Both the position numbers and the translations under genes were made by a program. DNA of 64,000 nucleotides, taken from the NCBI RefSeq assembly GCF_024753135.1, contig NZ_JANUGP010000019.1, positions 95,395 to 159,394 of the forward strand. Reading direction: 5' to 3'. The notes below the pieces were generated by a model that had not been told where the DNA came from, searched no databases, and saw only the letters and a program-made list of their open reading frames with translations. Below are positions 1 to 8,886 of the stretch, in pieces (position 1 is the stretch's first letter; each line of letters begins with the position of its first letter). Source of the stretch: Streptomyces pyxinicus. GTDB lineage: Bacteria > Actinomycetota > Actinomycetes > Streptomycetales > Streptomycetaceae.

Positions 1-1035
1 GCCATCGACCGGATCAAGGAGCTGTTCGGCGCCGAGTACGCCAACGTGCAGCCCCACTCCGGGGCCTCCGCGAACCAGGCGGCCCTGTTCGCGCTGGCCC
101 AGCCCGGGGACACCATCCTCGGCCTGGACCTGGCGCACGGCGGCCACCTGACCCACGGCATGCGGCTCAACTTCTCCGGCAAGCAGTTCGACGTGGTCGC
201 CTACCACGTGGACGAGGAGACCGGCCTGGTCGACATGGCCGAGGTCGAGAAGCTCGCCAAGGAGCACCGCCCCAAGGTGATCATCGCGGGCTGGTCGGCG
301 TACCCGCGCCAACTCGACTTCGCCGAGTTCCGCCGGATCGCCGACGAGGTCGAGGCGTACCTGTGGGTCGACATGGCGCACTTCGCGGGCCTGGTCGCGG
401 CCGGGCTGCACCCGAACCCGGTCGAGCACGCGCACGTGGTCACCTCCACGACCCACAAGACCCTCGGCGGCCCGCGCGGCGGCATCATCCTGGCGAAGAA
501 GGAGTTCGCGAAGAAGCTGAACTCCTCCGTCTTCCCGGGCTTCCAGGGCGGCCCCCTGGAGCACGTGATCGCGGCGAAGGCGGTGTCCTTCAAGGTCGCG
601 GCCGGCGAGGAGTTCAAGGAGCGCCAGCACCGCACGGTCGAGGGCGCCCGGATCCTCGCCGAGCGCCTGACCGCGGCGGACGCCCGCGAGGCCGGGGTGA
701 ACGTGCTGTCCGGCGGCACCGACGTGCACCTGATCCTGGTGGACCTGCGGGAGTCCGAGCTGGACGGGCAGCAGGCCGAGGACCGCCTCCACGAGGTCGG
801 CATCACGGTCAACCGCAACGCCGTCCCGAACGACCCGCGCCCGCCGATGGTCACCTCGGGGCTGCGCATCGGCACGCCCGCCCTGGCCACCCGCGGCTTC
901 ACGGCCGAGGACTTCGCCGAGGTCGCCGACGTGATCGCCGAGACGCTGAAGCCGTCGTACGACGCGGCGGCCCTCAAGGCCCGGGTCGAGGCCCTGGCCG
1001 GCAAGCACCCGCTGTACCCGGGGCTGAACAAGTAG
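1..1035 (+). CDS. glyA: Serine hydroxymethyltransferase, 5'-truncated by the window edge
   Basis: This is a PLP enzyme that interconverts serine plus tetrahydrofolate with glycine plus 5,10-methylene-tetrahydrofolate in the cytoplasm. The reading frame is open from base 1, so the true start lies outside the window and roughly 75-90 N-terminal residues are missing. Family hallmarks are visible: NVQPHSGASANQ in the substrate-binding region, WVDMAHFAGL around the PLP-contacting Asp-x-Ala-His, and STTHKTLGGPRGG containing the Schiff-base lysine. The C-terminal domain is complete. It is followed by a strong hairpin and then sdaA, so serine/glycine interconversion and serine deamination genes sit side by side. 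In many Streptomyces the glycine cleavage genes lie just upstream, but that cannot be checked here. Confidence 0.97.
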   Translation, partial: AIDRIKELFGAEYANVQPHSGASANQAALFALAQPGDTILGLDLAHGGHLTHGMRLNFSGKQFDVVAYHVDEETGLVDMAEVEKLAKEHRPKVIIAGWSAYPRQLDFAEFRRIADEVEAYLWVDMAHFAGLVAAGLHPNPVEHAHVVTSTTHKTLGGPRGGIILAKKEFAKKLNSSVFPGFQGGPLEHVIAAKAVSFKVAAGEEFKERQHRTVEGARILAERLTAADAREAGVNVLSGGTDVHLILVDLRESELDGQQAEDRLHEVGITVNRNAVPNDPRPPMVTSGLRIGTPALATRGFTAEDFAEVADVIAETLKPSYDAAALKARVEALAGKHPLYPGLNK

Positions 1036-1048
1036 GTCACCTTTCGCG

Positions 1049-1089
1049 GGGCACCGCGCACACTGGGAGTACCGGCGTGCGCGGTGCCC
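1049..1089 (+). terminator. Strong hairpin between glyA and sdaA
   Basis: A perfect 13-bp inverted repeat (GGGCACCGCGCAC at 1049-1061, its complement at 1077-1089) encloses a 15-nt loop. It starts 14 bases after the glyA stop. There is no long T-run, as is usual for actinobacterial terminators. It could end glyA transcription or attenuate read-through into sdaA, whose start is 54 bases further on. Confidence 0.7.
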
Positions 1090-1143
1090 GCACCGCCGCA
1101 ACCCCCCATTTTTTCGCACCACCCCCGTCTTGAGGAGTCGTCC

Positions 1144-2511
<1,368 letters not shown>

Positions 2512-2540
2512 GAGCACTGATGACGCCGGCCCTGACCATC

Positions 2541-2720
2541 TCAGCGCCCCAGCGGCGAAGGTGCGCGGCCCCCGCCGCGGACGAAGCGGATGCGCCGGTC
2601 GGGGAGTTCCTCCAGGACCCGCCCAGCAAGGTCGCGGCGACGTCCGCGACGCCCTCCATGGCCGCCGGCCGGGTCAGCTCCCGTCGTGCCGCGTCCACGT
2701 CGTCCAGCCGACGTGCGTGG
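2541..2720 (-). pseudogene. Possible frameshifted 3' gene remnant, family unknown
   Basis: On the minus strand two adjacent frames each give a short stretch with strongly G/C-biased third positions. The first reads RLDDVDAARRELTRPAAMEG and runs to about base 2630. The other continues as DLAGRVLEELPDRRIRFVRG and ends at a stop at 2541-2543. A one-base frame change would join them into one plausible C-terminus. I do not recognise the family. It may also be chance, since high GC opens many frames. Confidence 0.25.
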
Positions 2721-2775
2721 GGAAGGCGAAGGGCGGTGCGGAGGTGGCGCGTGCTCCGAGCCCGGTCAGAACCTC

Positions 2776-5652
2776 TCATCGACGCACTGCTGGTTGATTC
2801 AGTTTTGTTCGCACCTGTTCCGCTTCCGGCCGCTCGATCCCTTCGAACAGGGCGACGGAGCGACGCCAGGCGTCACGAGCGGCGTCCGGGTCTCCCGCGT
2901 CGCGGTACGCGTCGCCGAGCCGTTCCCAGACGCCCGCCTCGCTGTACGAGTCACCGAACCGTGGCAGCAGTTCGACCGACCGGTGGAAGCATCTGATCGC
3001 TCGCTCGAACTCGCCCAGGTGGTAGTGGGCGGTCGCCATGGTGTCCCAGACGGCGGCCTCGGTATACGTGGGACCGGTCGCGCGGAGAAGGCGGACGGCC
3101 TCCTCCGAGTGGACGATCGCCTGCCTGAGGTCTCCGAGCTGTATCCGGAGCCAACCCATGACGTTGAGGTTGGTGGCCTCCCCGTCCCGACGTCCGCCGG
3201 CCCGGTGCAGGCGCACGGCCGCCGCGGATTCGTCGAGCGCCTCATGGTGGCGTCCCTGTCTCTGCAGGACCCAGCTCGCAGCCGCGTGGGTGTAGGCCCG
3301 TTCCACGGTGTCGCCCAGCTGGTCGGCGGCTTCGAAGGCCAGCCGCAGCTGCGCGTGGGCCGTGTCGTACTCTCCCAGGTCGGCCAGCGAGCGAACGAGC
3401 TTGCGCCGCGCGGTGAGCTGTCCGAGCAGGTCCCCGTCCCGCTTCGCCGCCTCGACTCCGGTCCGCAGGGCGGACGCCTGGGCCTGCCAGCGCCCCTGTC
3501 CGTACAGGAAGGCGTGCAGGGAACAGGACAGTTGCCAGGCATGGGTGAAGAACCCCGTGTCCAGTGCGTGCCGGATGGCCGCCATCAGCACGTCGTACTC
3601 GTCGGCGCACCAAGCCTGGGCGTCGCGGTGCTCGGTGAAGGACTCGGGGGCCGCGCCGGGCTGGGCCGGGGTCAGCACCAGGCGGTTCCCGTTGGCACTC
3701 AGCACCTGATCCGCGGCATGGGCGGTGTGCAGGTAGTGGTCGAACAGGCGGTTCTGGGCGGCACGGCGTTCGGTCTCGGTGTCCCGTTCGGCGGCGAGTT
3801 CGGCGGCGTAGGCGCGCAGCAGGTCGTGGAAGACGTAGCGGCCGGGTGCCTGTTCCGTGAGGAGGTGAACGGTGGCCAGCTCCCCCAGCATGAGACGGGC
3901 CTGCCGCGCGGGAAGGGCCGCGAGAGCGCTCGCCGCGTGCACGGTGATGTCGGGTCCGGGGTGGAGGGCGAGCAAGCGGAACAGCTGGGCGCATGCGGGC
4001 GGCAGCAGCCGATAGGACCAGGAGAAGGCGGCACGGGTGTCGGCCGAGCCACTGCCGGAGAAGGCGTCGAGGCTGCCGTGGGACCGCCGGAGTTCGGCGG
4101 CGATCGCGGCCAGGGGAAAGCCGGGATGGCCGGCGGCACGCGCGGCCACGACGGCCAGGGCCAGCGGCAGACGACCGCAGCGGGCGATGATCTCCTCCCC
4201 CGCTTCGGGCTCGGCCGCCAGGCGGGCGGAGCCGACACGGGAGGCGAGCGAGGCACGGGCGTCCGTGTCCGACGGGAGCCCCAGGGACAGCGGGCGGGCT
4301 CCGGAGGCGACGAGACCAGCAAGCTGGTCGCGGCTGGTGACGATGGCCAGGCAGCCGGACGAGGCGGGCAGCAACGGCCGGACCTGATCGGCGTCATGGG
4401 CGTTGTCGAGCAGGACCAGTACCCGCCGGTCGGCCAGCAGACTGCGGTAGAGACCCGTCAGCGCGTCCAGCCCTGCCGGGAGGCGCCGCGGTGCCACACC
4501 CAGCGCGTGCAGGAATCCGCGCAGCGCCTCCGCGGGTTCCACCGGCTTGCCGACCGGATCGAACCCGCGCAGGTTCAGAGAGAGCTGACCGTCCGGGAAC
4601 CGGTCCGCCACCTCATGGGCCCAGCGCACCGCCAACGTGGTCTTCCCGACTCCCGCCATTCCACTGATCAGACCGATCACCGGCGTAGCGGCCGAGGCAC
4701 CGGTCTCGGTGGTGAGGGCCAGCAGACGGGAGAGTTCCGACCGCCTGCCCGAGAAGACGGCGAGGCCGGGGGGCAGTTGCGCCGGCCGGACGACGGGGCT
4801 TCCGGGTTCCGTCCGCGCGTGCGGCTCGGCAGGGCTCTCGTGCCCCGCGGGCTCGTCGTCGGCATCGTCGTCGCCACGGGGGACGACGGGCGTGGGCAGC
4901 TCCTGGCGGAGGACCCGGTCATGCGCCGTGCTCAGTTCGGGGCTCGGAGCCAGGCCCAGGTCGTCCATCAGCCGCCGCCGGATGTCCCGGTAGGCGTTCA
5001 GGGCTTCGGCCTGGAGTCCGGATGCCGCCAGCGCCGTGACCAGCCTCGAATGCAACGACTCGTTCAGCGGGTCGAGGAGAGCGGCCTGCCGGAGCGAGCC
5101 GAGTACCTGCTCCGTCCGACCGCACAGGAGAGCCGCGTCGGCGGCCACCCGCACCGTTGTCACCACCTCTTTGCCCACGGCGACGAACTGCGGAGTGGCC
5201 AGTACGGACGCGGGGAGGCCGCTCGCGACCGGCCCCCGCCACAGGTTCAGGGCCTGCGCGAAAAGCGCGACCGCCGCTTCGGTCCTGCCCGTCGTCACGG
5301 CCCGTCGGCCTTGCCGGGCGAGGTCGCGGAACCGCAGCAGGTCGAGTTCTTCCTCCCGCGTGTCCAGCAGGTAGCCACCGGCCCGTCGGATGAGCCAGCG
5401 GCCCGGGGCCCGGAGCGGAAGCCGTGGTTCGAGCAGACGCCGCAGGGAGCCTACGTAGCGGTGTACGACGTTCACCGCGCTGGCCGGTGGCCGCTCTCCC
5501 CACAGCACGTCGACGATCTCACTCAGCTGAACCGGCTGACCGGCCCGCACCAGAAGCAGCCCGAGAAGCGCGCGCTGCTGGGGAGAACCGAGGTCGAGTT
5601 CCGTCCCCTCCCGCACGACTCGTATCGGTCCCAGCACGTCGAAGCGCATCAT
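2776..5652 (-). CDS. AfsR/SARP-family transcriptional regulator with NB-ARC ATPase and TPR repeats
   Basis: This large regulator (about 958 residues) resembles AfsR. An N-terminal OmpR-like winged helix (about 1-95, with LGSPQQRALLGLLLV and LWGERPPASAVNVVHRYVGS) is followed by the bacterial transcriptional activation domain (about 100-245, ending DDLGLAPSPELSTAHDRVLR). A STAND/NB-ARC ATPase follows, with Walker A GMAGVGKTTL, Walker B VLVLLDN and the GRLPLAL motif. The last third is a TPR array. The ATG at 5652 follows GTGGGGG; a GTG at 5667 is an alternative. It diverges from the azole-RiPP genes that begin at 6435, so it is the obvious candidate activator of that locus (inference). No clear SARP heptamer repeats were found in the intervening region. 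Confidence 0.93.
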   Translation of the reverse strand: MMRFDVLGPIRVVREGTELDLGSPQQRALLGLLLVRAGQPVQLSEIVDVLWGERPPASAVNVVHRYVGSLRRLLEPRLPLRAPGRWLIRRAGGYLLDTREEELDLLRFRDLARQGRRAVTTGRTEAAVALFAQALNLWRGPVASGLPASVLATPQFVAVGKEVVTTVRVAADAALLCGRTEQVLGSLRQAALLDPLNESLHSRLVTALAASGLQAEALNAYRDIRRRLMDDLGLAPSPELSTAHDRVLRQELPTPVVPRGDDDADDEPAGHESPAEPHARTEPGSPVVRPAQLPPGLAVFSGRRSELSRLLALTTETGASAATPVIGLISGMAGVGKTTLAVRWAHEVADRFPDGQLSLNLRGFDPVGKPVEPAEALRGFLHALGVAPRRLPAGLDALTGLYRSLLADRRVLVLLDNAHDADQVRPLLPASSGCLAIVTSRDQLAGLVASGARPLSLGLPSDTDARASLASRVGSARLAAEPEAGEEIIARCGRLPLALAVVAARAAGHPGFPLAAIAAELRRSHGSLDAFSGSGSADTRAAFSWSYRLLPPACAQLFRLLALHPGPDITVHAASALAALPARQARLMLGELATVHLLTEQAPGRYVFHDLLRAYAAELAAERDTETERRAAQNRLFDHYLHTAHAADQVLSANGNRLVLTPAQPGAAPESFTEHRDAQAWCADEYDVLMAAIRHALDTGFFTHAWQLSCSLHAFLYGQGRWQAQASALRTGVEAAKRDGDLLGQLTARRKLVRSLADLGEYDTAHAQLRLAFEAADQLGDTVERAYTHAAASWVLQRQGRHHEALDESAAAVRLHRAGGRRDGEATNLNVMGWLRIQLGDLRQAIVHSEEAVRLLRATGPTYTEAAVWDTMATAHYHLGEFERAIRCFHRSVELLPRFGDSYSEAGVWERLGDAYRDAGDPDAARDAWRRSVALFEGIERPEAEQVRTKLNQPAVRR

Positions 5653-6434
5653 TCGGCGAACCCCCACTCACGCGGCCCGGAAGCCGGCGACAGGGAGTTC
5701 CGGGCCTGGTGCGCTGGGAACGCGGCCCCGTGCACCGAGAGCTGAATTTACCGTGCCGTCCGTCTCCGCCTCGCCGCGGTGGCCTTCGGCGGGCCGCTTC
5801 ACCCGCCGTGCCGGCGCGTGGCTGACCTGCGGTCCCCGTACGGCGCGCGGACTCGGCGTCAGCCGTGCCTGGCCCCTGGGTGGGCGAGTGGGTGTGCTGT
5901 CGTGCCTGGTGAGCACCGTGTTCCGGTTGTGATGATCGTGGTCGATCGGGCGGTGTCGGCGCGTCGGCTGTTCACGGTGGCCTCGGGGCGTCATCCCGCT
6001 TGCCGGGTCGGGGGTCGGCGATGCCGTGGCAGGCCGGCGTCGGGGGTCGGCGCCATGCCGCGCCGGGCGGGAGCGGGAGCGGGCCGCGGGTGCCGGCGGC
6101 CGCCACCGGCTGGTGTCCGTCGGCCGGCGGGTGGCCCCGCGGATCCGGATGCGCCACGACCTGCCGCACTCGGTGCCGGCAAGCGATCACACCGCCCGGA
6201 GATCCCAGGCCGGGAGCGCTGCCCGGTGGAGCGGCTGCCACGGAGTGCGCCTCCCTGACCAGCGGGGCACCGGTGGGGGGAACATCACCGGACTGCGGGG
6301 GAGGCCATGCTCGTGCGCTGTCAGCCTCTGGTCGTGCACGAGGAGTCGATCCGCGGGCCGCGCGGCGCCATAGCCTCACTGAGGTCGACGGGCGACGGAG
6401 TCGTCGCCGTCATACGAGAGAAAGGAGTTGTCCG
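5653..6434. other. Long non-coding interval upstream of the RiPP precursor gene
   Basis: About 780 bases separate the divergent regulator and precursor genes. Several frames are open on both strands, as always at this GC content, but none has a start with a ribosome site or a recognisable product. It presumably holds the promoters of both divergent units. I could not identify a convincing -35/-10 pair or direct-repeat SARP box by eye. Confidence 0.5.
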
Positions 6435-6542
6435 ATGAACATCACGCCGGAGATCGCCGAGGACGGCATCGTGATCGAGGAGCTGGACCAGACCCAGGAA
6501 GCCGCCTTCTTCTGCAACCAGGGCTGGCTTTCCGAGGACTGA
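6435..6542 (+). CDS. Putative azole-type RiPP precursor peptide (35 residues, single Cys)
   Basis: A short gene starting at ATG 6435, seven bases after a perfect AAAGGAG site. The leader-like N-terminal part is acidic (ITPEIAEDGIVIEELD). The C-terminus reads AAFFCNQGWLSED and holds the only Cys (27) and a single Ser (33); the only other hydroxyl residues are Thr4 and Thr20. The position directly upstream of a fused ThiF-like/YcaO cyclodehydratase and a SagB dehydrogenase marks it as the likely substrate: heterocyclisation of Cys27 to thiazoline and oxidation to thiazole is the expected chemistry (inference). It lacks the repeated Cys/Ser/Thr of thiopeptide or linear azole precursors. The reading frame is open far upstream, but nothing before 6435 looks coding. 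Confidence 0.72.
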   Translation: MNITPEIAEDGIVIEELDQTQEAAFFCNQGWLSED

Positions 6543-6553
6543 GACCGCTCTCG

Positions 6554-6596
6554 CGGGCCGCACGGGAAGCGCCTCGTCGGCGTCCTGTGCGGCCCG
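6554..6596 (+). terminator. Hairpin between precursor and cyclodehydratase genes
   Basis: A perfect 10-bp stem (CGGGCCGCAC at 6554-6563, complement at 6587-6596) encloses a 23-nt loop. It begins 11 bases after the precursor stop. A leaky terminator here would make far more precursor than enzyme mRNA, an arrangement common in RiPP operons. That role is inference. Confidence 0.6.
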
Positions 6597-6623
6597 TTCA
6601 GTCGCGGCCGGAAGGCGATGACC

Positions 6624-8864
6624 ATGCACCACATCAGCTTCAAGAGACATATCGGTGTCCACCCGGTCCCGGGCGACGGCGTCTTCCTGCTGATCGGTGG
6701 CCGGACCGTGGCCCTGCACGGCGAGATGATCCAGTCGCTGGCCCCGCTTCTCGACGGCAGCCACACGCGGGACGAGGTCGTCCGACGGGCGTCCGGCGCC
6801 TTCCCCGCCGACAGGGTGGGCCGGCAGCTCGACAGACTGGCCGAGGCGGGCTTCCTGGTGGAAGGTGATCCGGCCGAGGATCCGCGGGCCGCCGGTTACT
6901 GGGAGCTGGCCGGAGGGGATGCCGACGCGGCGGAGCGCCGGATCACCCGGAGTGCCGTCAAGGTAACGGGCGTCGGCGGCGCGGACACGGCCCCGTTGAC
7001 GGAAGCCCTGCGCGCGGCGGGGCTGCGGGTCACCGAGCACGGTGCCGATCTGGAGATGGCCGTCACCGATCACCTCCTGCACCCTCACCTGCTGACCGCC
7101 GATGAGCAGGCCCGGCGCTCGCGTCGGCCGTGGTGCGTGGTGAAACTGACGGGCGGCACCGCCTTCCTGAGTCCGGTGCTGGAGCCGGGCCGGACCGCCT
7201 GCTGGCACTGCGCCGCGTTCGGTCTCTCGGGACGCCACATCGAGGCGGCCTACGTCGAAGGCGCGACGGGCGGCGGCGTCGTACCGGCCGAGGTCCCCGT
7301 GGGTGACGGCCTGGTGACCGGTGTCGCCGCGCGCCTCGCCGCCCTGCGGGTGGCCCGGTGGATGGCCGGAGTCGGCGCGGCGGACTCGGATGTACTGACC
7401 TTCGACACGCTGACCCTGAGGTCCGAGCCGCACCGGCTGGTGCGCCGACCGCAGTGCCCGGCGTGCGGGGACCCCGACCTGCTCAGGGAGCGGGCGCTGC
7501 GCCCGGTGGTCCTGGCGCGCCCGCCCGGGCGCGGGGGCTCCGGTGACGGCCGACGCGTGCTCTCCCCCGAAGCGCTGCTGTCGCGATACGGACACCTCGT
7601 CAGTCCGGTGACCGGCATCGTCACCGAGCTGACACCGCAGGTGACGGGCACCGACCTCGTACATGTCTGCACGGCGGTCCACAACTTCACCCTGCGCGGA
7701 CCGGGTGCCCGCGGGCGGCGCGGACCGCTGCGGGGCCAGAGCGCGGGCAAGGGCACCAGTGCGGTCCAGGCGAGGGCGGGGGCCCTGGGCGAGGCCATCG
7801 AACGGTTCTCCGCGGTCTGGCAGGGCGACGAGCAACGGGTACGCGCGGCCTACGGCGACCTGGCGGGAGAAGCGGTCCACCCTGACGCCCTCCAGCTCTA
7901 CAGCGCGCGGCAGTACGCGAACCGGGCGGAGTGGAACGCCCGTGGTGTCCCGTTCCACCGGGTTCCCCGGCCGTTCGACGAGAAGGCCACGCACGACTGG
8001 ACCGCGGTGTGGTCCCTCACCGGGCGGCGGCACGTCCACGTGCCCACTGCCGCGCTCTACTACGGGCATCCGCACCCCTCGGCGACGGCGTTCGTCACCG
8101 CGGACTCCAACGGCGCTGCCGCCGGTGGCACCCTGGAGGAAGCCGTGTCACAGGGACTGCTCGAACTGATCGAACGCGACAGTGTCGCGCTCTGGTGGTA
8201 CAACCGGCTGCGCCGTCCCGCCGTCACCACGGACGCCTGCGCACGGGCGCCCCTCGGGGCCTGGCGGGAGGCCCATGCCGCGCTCGGCCGCGAGGCGTGG
8301 GTACTCGACCTCACCTCCGACCTCGGCATCCCGGTCGCGGCGGCCGTCTCACGGCGTGCCGACTCGCCGCGCGAAGGAATTCTGATGGGCTTCGGAGCGG
8401 GCCTCGACATGGGCGCCGCCGTCTCCAAGGCGATGAACGAGGCCGATCAGCTCCTGCCGGTCGTGGCGGGTTCCGAGTCCCGTGACGCGCCGTCGACACC
8501 GCAGACCGAACTCCCGCTTCACTGGTGGCGCGCCGCCACGGTGGAGAACCAGCCGTACCTGCGTCCCTGGCCGGACAGGGCCGGCACACCCGGCCCGGGC
8601 CGTCCCGGCCGGGACCGGGGCGACCCGGTGTCCGATGCCGACACGCTGCGGCAGGCCGTGGAGCGCGGTGGCATGGAGGTTCTGGTCGCGGATCTGACAC
8701 GTCCGGACATCGGCCTGCCGGTCGTCAAAGTCCTGGTGCCGGGCCTGCGGCACTTCTGGCCGCGGTACGCCCCCGGACGCCTGTACGAGGTCCCCGTGCG
8801 CCTGGGCTGGCTCGCGGCCCCCACGGCCGAGGAAGACCTCAACCCGATTCCCTTGTTCCTGTGA
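6624..8864 (+). CDS. Fused ThiF-like leader-binding / YcaO azoline cyclodehydratase
   Basis: The protein installs azoline rings on Cys/Ser/Thr of RiPP precursors using ATP. The N-terminal third (about 1-320) is the ocin-ThiF-like/partner domain, beginning with a PqqD-like leader-recognition fold and containing two CxxC pairs (CWHC, and CPACGD about 85 residues later), a structural zinc site. The YcaO domain follows, with SAVQARAGALGEAIERFSAV, SNGAAAGGTLEEAVSQGLLE and IERDSVALWWYNR giving the ATP/Mg acidic residues. The C-terminus NPIPLFL is the proline-rich tail typical of cyclodehydratases. ATG 6624 is eight bases from GGAAGG, whereas ATG 6618 is only two bases away. No TfuA partner is present, so thioamide chemistry is unlikely. 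It is preceded by the precursor gene and followed by a SagB-type gene. Confidence 0.92.
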   Translation: MHHISFKRHIGVHPVPGDGVFLLIGGRTVALHGEMIQSLAPLLDGSHTRDEVVRRASGAFPADRVGRQLDRLAEAGFLVEGDPAEDPRAAGYWELAGGDADAAERRITRSAVKVTGVGGADTAPLTEALRAAGLRVTEHGADLEMAVTDHLLHPHLLTADEQARRSRRPWCVVKLTGGTAFLSPVLEPGRTACWHCAAFGLSGRHIEAAYVEGATGGGVVPAEVPVGDGLVTGVAARLAALRVARWMAGVGAADSDVLTFDTLTLRSEPHRLVRRPQCPACGDPDLLRERALRPVVLARPPGRGGSGDGRRVLSPEALLSRYGHLVSPVTGIVTELTPQVTGTDLVHVCTAVHNFTLRGPGARGRRGPLRGQSAGKGTSAVQARAGALGEAIERFSAVWQGDEQRVRAAYGDLAGEAVHPDALQLYSARQYANRAEWNARGVPFHRVPRPFDEKATHDWTAVWSLTGRRHVHVPTAALYYGHPHPSATAFVTADSNGAAAGGTLEEAVSQGLLELIERDSVALWWYNRLRRPAVTTDACARAPLGAWREAHAALGREAWVLDLTSDLGIPVAAAVSRRADSPREGILMGFGAGLDMGAAVSKAMNEADQLLPVVAGSESRDAPSTPQTELPLHWWRAATVENQPYLRPWPDRAGTPGPGRPGRDRGDPVSDADTLRQAVERGGMEVLVADLTRPDIGLPVVKVLVPGLRHFWPRYAPGRLYEVPVRLGWLAAPTAEEDLNPIPLFL

Positions 8865-8886
8865 ACCGCCGCGAAGGATGTGTCTC

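Noticed and set aside
2590..5745. A 1051-codon plus-strand open frame across the SARP gene
   Set aside because: It is the antisense shadow of the minus-strand regulator; composition is Gly/Arg/Gln-rich with no domain, and the minus strand gives a complete SARP-NB-ARC-TPR protein.
6000..6542. A 180-codon frame containing the RiPP precursor as its end
   Set aside because: The upstream part has no coding character, and a perfect AAAGGAG precedes the internal ATG at 6435.
6435..6542. Precursor read as a lanthipeptide, lasso or thioamide peptide
   Set aside because: No LanB/LanC, lasso cyclase or TfuA gene is present; the adjacent enzymes are of the azoline-forming and azoline-oxidising types.
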